From Larimichthys crocea (taxonomy: Eukaryota; Chordata; Actinopteri; Sciaenidae): a stretch of 64,000 bases of DNA. Made by a program: the position numbers and the translations under genes. The DNA is taken from contig NC_040016.1 in the NCBI RefSeq assembly GCF_000972845.2, positions 25,802,155 through 25,866,154 on the forward strand, in the 5' to 3' direction. Positions within the stretch are counted from its first letter, which is position 1. Each line of letters begins with the position of its first letter. Below, in pieces: positions 56,800 through 64,000 of the stretch. Below the pieces are notes generated by a model that worked only from the letters and a program-made list of their open reading frames with translations, did no database searches and was not told where the DNA came from.

Positions 56800-59700
56800 C
56801 TGAAACAAACAGAAAACAGAAATCAGCTGCTGGGTTTACTGAGGGTGGAGGTGCTGGGTTTACTGAGGGTGGAGGTGCTGGGTTTACTGAGGGTGGAGGT
56901 GAATGTTAAAGTTGTGATGGAGGTGAAATGAAGTTAGCGATGGACAGACGTGAACTGATGTTTTATTTCAAGCGTCCACAAACAAAAAGAATCCTGAGGT
57001 CACGTGTCGCTCTCAGGTGTAAAATCATCTGTTCCTTTTACCTATGACCACCTCCCTATCTCCCCCTGCAGACGCACCTCCTCCACCTCCTCCACCTCCT
57101 CCAGCTCCTCCAGCTCCTCCAGCTCCCCACCCGGCCCTCGGTGTTCATCTGGGGACAAATGGCTCAGAGCCAAAAGCTCATCAATCATGTCGCGCAGATA
57201 AAAGAGAAAAGTGGAATATGAATATTAAAGGCTTAGCGCATCGCGGAGCTCCCAGACGGGTTCGAGACTGAATCCTGACAGGGATCTCGTGTTTGACGGA
57301 CGTTTGTCTCCAGACGAGGACGTTTGTCTCCAGATGAGGACGTTTGTCTCCAGATGAGGACGTCTGTAACACGTCTTCAGGATGAACGTGGACGGAGACG
57401 CCTCCACGCGTGCAGCTGCTGTTAGTTATAAATGTCCCTGACGTGACCAAAGAAGAAAACATATGGAGGTCGCGTTACCGTAACGTAAATCAAGCTTGAC
57501 GTGGATCATCATTTGTACAGAGAAGTAAAATTACAGACGTCAACGTAACGATGAAGATTTTTAAAAGATCAGGATTTATTTAACGTGTTTGATTGAAAAT
57601 GACGCTCGATGTTGGTGTTTAAAGAGTTTATACGATATAATAAAATAATATTTAATACATTATTTATTTATTATTATGTGTGAACACAGATACACTGAAT
57701 GCAGAACATGAACCAGTATTTCTACTTGATTTGCTGTATTTTTTAATATTAAATATAAAATATTAATAAATAAAAGTCAGCAGACGTTTGAGGACAGAGC
57801 TGAAAAGACGTTTTCAGAGACGTCCTTAGATAAACGAGTTAATTTATATAAATATACAGAAATATATGAATGTTCACGACCACACAGCAGAGGCTGAGAA
57901 CGAGGGGGGAGTCATGTGACTGGATCAGCCCGGCCCGACAGATGGTTCTGCTGGTCTTCAGGGAGCCGTGACCGAGCTGCAGTCTGTCAGCTCTCCTCCA
58001 GAACTGCTGTGTCCCCACACCACAAACCCACTGAGCTCCAGAACCGCCCCATGATGAACCCACTGAGCTCCAGAACCGCCCCATGATGAACCCACTGAGC
58101 TCCAGAACCGCCCCACCAGAAACCCACTGAGCTCCAGAACCGCCCCATGATGAACCCACTGAGCTCCAGAACCGCCCCACCACAAACCCACTGAGCTCCA
58201 GAACCGCCCCATGATGAACCCACTGAGCTCCAGAACCGCCCCATGATGAACCCACTGAGCTCCAGAACCGCCCCACCACAAACCCACTGAGCTCCAGAAC
58301 CGCCCCATGATGAACCCACTGAGCTCCAGAACCGCCCCACCATGAACCCACTGAGCTCCAGAACCGCCCCACCAGAAACCCACTGAGCTCCAGAACCGCC
58401 CCATGATGAACCCACTGAGCTCCAGAACCGCCCCACCATGAACCCACTGAGCTCCAGAACCGCCCCATGATGAACCCACTGAGCTCCAGAACCGCCCCAC
58501 CACAAACCCACTGAGCTCCAGAACCGCCCCACCACAAACCCACTGAGCTCCAGAACCGCCCCATGATGAACCCACTGAACTCCAGAACCGCCCCACTATG
58601 AACTCACTGAGCTCCAGAACTGCCCAATGATGAACCCACTGAGCTCCAGAACCGCCCCACCACAAACCCACTGAGCTCCAGAACTGCCCCATGATGAACC
58701 CACTGAGCTCCAGAACCGCCCCACCCGCCCGTCCATGGTGACAACATGAGCTCGTCCAGCTGATTTGATGGTTGTCATGGTGATTAGGCCGTGATTGGCG
58801 CCATCTAGAGAGTCCACAGAGGAACATGAGCAGGTTTGTCATGTCTCGGTTGAATCAGGATCTTCGTGTTCAGTTTATGGAGCTGACGGAGCTGACGGAG
58901 CTGACGGAGGTCTGGGGGGTCAAACGTGTCGTTAAAGTCTGAAATAGTCTGACAGTAAATGTGCCGCTCAGCCCGGCCCGGCCCGGCCCGCTCATGTAAA
59001 AGTTATGAGTCCACTCAGAGACGTCAATAAAGAGCAGACGAACAATACAGTCTCTCCCCTCTGACTCCACTCCCTGTCTCACCCCTCCCTGTCTCACCCC
59101 TCCCTGTCTCACATCTCTCACCTGTCTCTCTCCTCAATTCTCCAGGAGAAAATGATGAAGGTCAGGACAGATGAAGATGAAGATGAAGATGAATCTGCTC
59201 TTACCTCTGATAAATTCTGAAATTAGCCTGTCAGGAGGAGAAACACATCGTTAGGCGAGCTGATCACATCCTGTTTAAACATTTTATCACACTTCTGACT
59301 TCCTGCAGAGTTTGTGACTTTCATTCCAACAGAACCGGGCTCAGCAGCCGGACCGGGTTGGAGCACAGCCTCTGAGGGAATAACGTTACAGTACCGAGGT
59401 GATTCACAGACTTCATGATGGAAACATTGATCAGCAGTGAAGCGCTAACTGTGTTTAGCTCGATCAGAGGTTCTGTCGCTGTGTTCGCTGTTAGACTGGA
59501 CACTGCCGGTTCAGAGGTTCTGTCGCTGTGTTCACTGTTAGACTGGACACTGCCGGTTCAGAGGTTCTGTCGCCGTGTTCACTGTTAGACTGGACACTGC
59601 CGGTTCAGAGGTTCTGTCGCCGTGTTCACTGTTAGACTGGACACTGCCGGTTCAGAGGTTCTGTCGCCGTGTTCACTGTTAGACTGGACACTGCCGGTTC

Positions 59701-60800
59701 AGAGGTTCTGTCGCCGTGTTCACTGTTAGACTGGACACTGCCGGTTCAGAGGTTCTGTCGCCGTGTTCACTGTTAGACTGGACACTGCCGGTTCAGAGGT
59801 TCTGTCGCCGTGTTCACTGTTAGACTGGACACTGCCGGTTCAGAGGTTCTGTCGCCGTGTTCACTGTTAGACTGGACACTGCCGGTTCAGAGGTTCTGTC
59901 GCCGTGTTCACTGTTAGACTGGACACTGCCGGTTCAGAGGTTCTGTCGCCGTGTTCACTGTTAGACTGGACACTGCCGGTTCAGAGGTTCTGTCGCCGTG
60001 TTCACTGTTAGACTGGACACTGCCGGTTCAGAGGTTCTGTCGCCGTGTTCACTGTTAGACTGGACACTGCCGGTTCAGAGGTTCTGTCGCCGTGTTCACT
60101 GTTAGACTGGACACTGCCGGTTCAGAGGTTCTGTCGCCGTGTTCACTGTTAGACTGGACACTGCCGGTTCAGAGGTTCTGTCGCCGTGTTCACTGTTAGA
60201 CTGGACACTGCCGGTTCAGAGGTTCTGTCGCCGTGTTCACTGTTAGACTGGACACTGCCGGTTCAGAGGTTCTGTCGCCGTGTTCACTGTTAGACTGGAC
60301 ACTGCCGGTTCAGAGGTTCTGTCGCCGTGTTCACTGTTAGACTGGACACTGCCGGTTCAGAGGTTCTGTCGCCGTGTTCACTGTTAGACTGGACACTGCC
60401 GGTTCAGAGGTTCTGTCGCCGTGTTCACTGTTAGACTGGACACTGCCGGTTCAGAGGTTCTGTTGCTGTGTTCACTGTTAGAATACTGCTGACTGCTGGT
60501 GTTCACTAGAATGTACACGCTAACACATTTGTGGTGGATGTTGGGTCTGTACTCACTGTTGGGGTCGACGTTCTCGCACAGCTCTGTCTTGGCCTCCCCG
60601 TTGGGTCTGTCGCTCGCCTTGGACAGTCGGGACGACATGGTGGCGGCTGTGACGACGGCTTTGAAGGAACGCTTCCTCTTCTGGACGTTGAGCTCCGGGT
60701 GGAAGATGATGACGTAGACTTTGGGCATGTAGAGCATCCCGAGGGCCACGGACGCGCTCAGGTTCATGGAGATGGTCAGCGTGGTGGTCTGGATGTAGAG
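56750..60800 (-). CDS. grm7: Metabotropic glutamate receptor 7, last two coding exons (partial)
   Basis: Group III presynaptic glutamate receptor (class C GPCR, Gi/o-coupled). Only the C-terminal part lies here; the rest extends to the right of the window. Exon 60800-60557 encodes the end of TM7 and the proximal tail: [60 protein letters not shown] and [20 protein letters not shown]. This is essentially mGluR7. The terminal exon 56799-56750 encodes [16 protein letters not shown] and a TGA. It has the same length and layout as the mGluR7b tail (SPAAKKKYVSYNNLVI in mammals), the PICK1-binding end. The phases match (phase 1 at the junction). The intron between them is mostly minisatellite. Confidence 0.9.
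56825..56905. repeat. 24-base repeat TGCTGGGTTTACTGAGGGTGG
   Basis: Three copies just upstream (in gene direction) of the grm7 terminal exon. Confidence 0.85.
57295..57365. repeat. 20-base repeat GACGTTTGTCTCCAGATGAG
   Basis: Three to four copies in the grm7 intron. Confidence 0.8.
58005..58727. repeat. 32-base minisatellite in grm7 intron
   Basis: About 22 copies of a unit with CCCACTGAGCTCCAGAACCG followed by CCCCATGATGAA, CCCCACCACAAA or CCCCACCAGAAA. No stop occurs in any minus-strand frame, so three overlapping long frames (up to 294 codons) result; they are artefacts. Confidence 0.95.
59205..59227 (-). other. Candidate alternative micro-exon of grm7
   Basis: A strong donor (CAGAG/GTAAGAG) at 59205 is preceded by two possible acceptors: TCCTCCTGACAG giving a 23-base exon that brings an immediate TAA stop, or TAATTTCAG giving a 12-base exon that keeps phase. 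It lies in the intron between the two grm7 exons and on the same strand. Evidence is splice motifs only. Confidence 0.25.
59440..60485. repeat. 47-base minisatellite in grm7 intron, about 21 copies
   Basis: Nearly identical units containing GTTAGACTGGACACTGCCGG and TTCAGAGGTTCTGTCGCCG. Only edge copies vary. The array ends about 75 bases from the penultimate grm7 exon. Confidence 0.97.
60557..60800 (-). CDS. grm7: grm7 penultimate exon (TM7 and proximal cytoplasmic tail)
   Basis: The acceptor is CTTTCCCTCCCTCAG and the donor CCAACA/GTGAGT. 244 bases, against about 247 in mammals: one residue shorter in the [12 protein letters not shown] stretch. The proximal tail [16 protein letters not shown] is the calmodulin and G-protein beta-gamma binding region in mGluR7. 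Confidence 0.93.
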
Positions 60801-60869
60801 CTGAGGGAGGGAAAGAGGCAGATCAGCAAAGACTGAACCTGATCATGCTGACTTTTTATTACTCGTGTG

Positions 60870-62323
60870 TAGGGGTGGCACGGAACATGTATTTGTATTG
60901 AACCGTCACGGTACGGGGGTCACGGTTCGGTACGCGCATTTTCACGGCGAATACACGGTACAAAAGAATGATGTTGAACTGAACGCGGAACTATCGTTTC
61001 ATGAGGGAGTTCTTTCAGGACACATTTAACCTTGCACATGCAAACTCTGATTGGTCTACGCTAGCTCTTCAAATACAACCTCTGGTAGGTTAGCTGTGGT
61101 TGTGAGTAGGCTAACACTGAGAATGGCGAGTGACTCGGGCGCACGTCAGACAAGACGAGACGAAATATGTTCGTCAATGAGCCTCTTTCCCTTGACGAAG
61201 ACGAGGCGACAATGTTCGAAAAACACTGATGAAAAATGTGCCAATGTGCGTTTTTGTTGACGAATAAAAACGAGACGAAAATGTCATACAAGAAATAAAA
61301 AATGAACAAAAACGTTTTCGTCGACTATATAAGAAACAAAGCAGCATCCAGTCCTGCTGTCAGGTGTTTGTGCCAGCACTTCTTTTACTGTAGCAACGTC
61401 ACGGCCACACGTGAAAACAAACAGCATGCAGGAGAAACACGGTGTATGGACAGATCTAGAGCATGAAACAGACCTTAGAAGTCGAAACTGACCCGGCCCG
61501 GGCCCGATAGAATACGACCCGAGCCCAACCCAGCCCATTTTGATTGACAGCTTTATAGAGCCTGAACCCGTTTGCAGCCAGACGTTATTAAAATGTGGCA
61601 TATGGTATAACAGTCAAGAATGAGTCTGGCCTCCCCATTTGTGCTAAACACGAACAGTGATGGACTCATCTTAATTGCATGTAGAAGATGACAGAACATG
61701 TCATAATAGGGTGTACCTGCTATTAGTAGATTAAAAAAATAAAAATTAAAGTCATATTAAGTGTGTATTGAAACAACAGACGAGACACTTAGCAAAGCTG
61801 CATTGAAGAAGAATTCATTCAATTCAATCAAGACATTTAATCAATGTGTTAGCTGTGGAACACAAGTGAACTGGAATTAATAAACAAAAAAAATATTCCT
61901 GAAATAAATAGAAGACTAAAATGTTTTGACTAAACCTGGACTCAAACACCCTGTGTTCACGTTTGACTAAAACTAGACTAAAATTTTGAGACTTTTAGTC
62001 GACTAAAATATGACGAACAAAACTGATTTGTGAAAGACTAAAAGTGACTAAGACTAAAAATGAACTTTGAAACAAGACTAAGACTAAATTGAAAAATGGG
62101 TGACAAAATTAACACTGATACCAGCATATGGAAACTTTGTGTTCTTGTTGTTTTACTTCAGGAATTTGCAGCTACCTCAGCTCGAGATTTGCTCAATAAA
62201 AACTTTGAGGAGCCTTTTTGGTTATGTTTTTTTTTCCTGCACTGTACCGAAAATGTACCAAACCGCAAAGTCTGAACCGAGGTACGTACCGAACCGTGAC
62301 CTTTGTGTACCGTGCCACCCCTA
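60870..62323. mobile_element. Non-autonomous hAT transposon with 8-base target duplication
   Basis: The termini are inverted: TAGGGGTGGCACGG at 60870 and CCGTGCCACCCCTA ending at 62323. Perfect 8-base direct repeats CTCGTGTG flank it (60862-60869 and 62324-62331), the hallmark of hAT insertion. Subterminal GGTTCGGTAC/GTACCGAACC words are also inverted. No transposase frame is present. The interior carries another element. Confidence 0.9.
61130..62118. mobile_element. Probable second DNA transposon nested in the hAT element
   Basis: Left part: TTGACGAAGACGAGGCGACA and AACGTTTTCGTCGACTA. Right part: repeated GACTAAAA words ending GGTGACAAAATTAACACTG. These are the kinds of ends seen in another common fish hAT-like family. 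The middle (61480-61580) is rich in CCCGGGCCCG/GACCCGAGCCC. The borders are approximate and no duplication was found. Confidence 0.45.
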
Positions 62324-62331
62324 CTCGTGTG

Positions 62332-64000
62332 TTCTCCACCCTCATCGACAGCTGCAGCGCAGCATCAATCTTTTATGCAGTGTGGGTACTGCGTTTGGAT
62401 CTGGAGCCATGATCCTCTGAACCCGACAGGCCCGGGATGAATGCATAAAGAGGCTCTAATGGGCCTCCAAGGGTGGCTTCATAGAGTTCAGCCCACCGTC
62501 TTTATGTGTTACGGCCCTGCTGTCACAGCCTGATGTATGCCAGCTACAGAGGGTGGAGGGGTGACTTCAGAGAGGGTGGAGATATGAGCCCAGGGAGGAT
62601 GGAGGGATGAGCCCAGGGAGGATGGAGAGTTAAAAAGCAGCAGGAGTGAATTCAGGTGACAGCTCAGCTGAATGTGGAAACGATACTCTTTTGTCCCACC
62701 GTCAAACTGTTACATGAAGGCATCAGAGTTCCATACAAACATTGAGCCGGACGTCCTGACTTTAAATATCAACATGGGAACAATAAATGTAGTCTGGAGG
62801 ACTGTATGTAACAGCACGGACCAAACATGGTAAAGGAACAGGACGGCATCAGAACCGATCCACAAAATAGAGGCAGCTGGATCAGAACCAACAGAAGAAG
62901 TCGTTTAATTAGACCTCCCTGAGATCGAACAAGGAGAGGACTTATTAAGACGGATAGCATCCAGTGTGGGAGAAGGAAACACTGAGGCATACTGGGAAAG
63001 ACGGCCAGACCAAAACCAGGACCAGGATCAGGACCAAGACCAGGATCAGGTCCACACAGAGAGGAGGAGGTGGAGGAGGACAGATGGAGAACACAAACAT
63101 TAATGGATGCCATAAAATGCATGCCGCATGAAGAGATGATATTAGCATTGCAAATATTGTGGTACCCTCCTCCACCCTGCACAGACGGGTGGAGGAGCTA
63201 CCTGGAGAACACACACAGTTAAATCAAGTTGGATGGAGCCAGATTAGGCCCTAATGAAAGGAACAAGTCTGTGCTGTTTGACCTTGGCATTTCACACGAG
63301 GAGACGTACGACTCTACGGGGAAATGAGATATTCTGCAAGCCGGAGGAAACAGCTGATTTATTCATGAAGCTCCAACGAACGAGTCTGAACGTCCACAAC
63401 GCTAACGGGGGACCAATCAGGACGACACGACGAGACGGGAACATCGTCAGGACGACACGACGAGAAGTCTGCATGAAAACCAGCAAAAAGCACAGAGCTC
63501 ACTGCTGGAACCGGGTCGTCTGTTCTCACACTATGTAACTTTGGGCTCCGGGTCGGGAGAAGTACGTAACGCTTTACGGCACTAAGTCACACAGCAGCAA
63601 CTATTTCACTGATTCTGGTGAAACTGGATCATATTTTATGGAGGAAATGTTTTCTGGTTTTCCCTCTGATGTCCTCCGGCTGCTCCGCCTCAACTCTCTG
63701 TGATTTACAGAGTTTATGATGGACAGTGAAGTAAACTGCTGACAGCTGTAGCTGCTGTTAGCTCAGGTTAGCTCAGTCTGTTAGCTGCTGTTAGCTCATG
63801 TTAATTAACGTTACATGAATTAATTAAAAATATTATAATTACATTTCCTGCTTTTAGAAACTTAACACGATCAGCTGATAATAAACCTGATCACTCAGTA
63901 ATCAATACACAACATTAATCAAACCAATAACTAACATTCAGACAACCTTATCATACTTAACAGTGAGCTAGTGTTTCTGTAGCGTTGTCAGAACGTTCCA
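62332..64000. other. grm7 intron, unassigned
   Basis: Small direct repeats (GGGAGGATGGAGGGATGAGCC near 62580; ACCAGGATCAGGACCAAGAC near 63020; CAGGACGACACGACGAGA near 63420-63460; CTGTTAGCTCAGGTTAGCTC near 63755) are set in otherwise unique sequence. No exon is recognised. Confidence 0.4.

Noticed and set aside
57250..57275. GGGTTCGAGACTGAATCC considered as a tRNA T-arm
   Set aside because: No matching acceptor stem, D-arm or anticodon arm at the right spacing.
57839..58842. Three overlapping minus-strand frames of up to 294 codons, rich in Gly, Trp and Ser
   Set aside because: They come from the 32-base minisatellite, which has no stop in any frame of that strand. All three frames cannot be coding, and it lies in a grm7 intron.
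60531..60836. Plus-strand frame of 101 codons
   Set aside because: It is the antisense shadow of the grm7 penultimate exon.

Overview
The window is nuclear DNA of a ray-finned fish, probably a percomorph teleost. It carries spliced vertebrate genes with GT-AG introns, fish L2 LINE relics, hAT DNA transposons, a BEL/Pao LTR retrotransposon and very many tandem repeats. Two runs of ten Ns (5946-5955 and 22499-22508) split it into three contigs. No prokaryotic or novel defence-like system is visible.

From right to left the host genes are: the last exons of grm7 (mGluR7, minus strand, 56.7-60.8 kb); mkrn2os (plus, 43.5-45.6 kb), head to head with mkrn2 (minus, 36.5-41.6 kb); and a FAM107-family gene (minus, 2.7-35.1 kb). 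mkrn2 is complete in ten exons. Its promoter side has CRE-like and NRF1-like sites, and an L2 relic sits in the shared intergenic region. The mkrn2os copy as assembled has two frame breaks and a lost splice donor. The FAM107 gene has five coding exons in matching phases, with two apparent single-base deletions in its last two exons. A GC-rich block with a possible minus-strand first exon lies at the extreme left.

The third FAM107 intron (4.1-27.6 kb) holds the mobile elements and is badly assembled. A hAT element with a BED zinc-finger fossil appears split by BEL/Pao sequence. One BEL/Pao copy (15.3-22.5 kb) has two essentially identical LTRs and a long gag-pol frame that stops early near its end. 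A second copy (9.3-15.3 kb) is indel-rich and carries an 836-base deletion. A noisy LTR with a run of about 300 G lies at 4.6-5.9 kb, and an inverted partial LTR at 23.0 kb. The 7-9.3 kb segment is a noisy duplicate of 25.3-27.6 kb, so much of this part may be an uncollapsed allele or unpolished long-read sequence.

Tandem repeats fill most introns and spacers, with units from 4 to 47 bases. Several give long spurious open frames. One 42-base minisatellite occurs at four separate loci.
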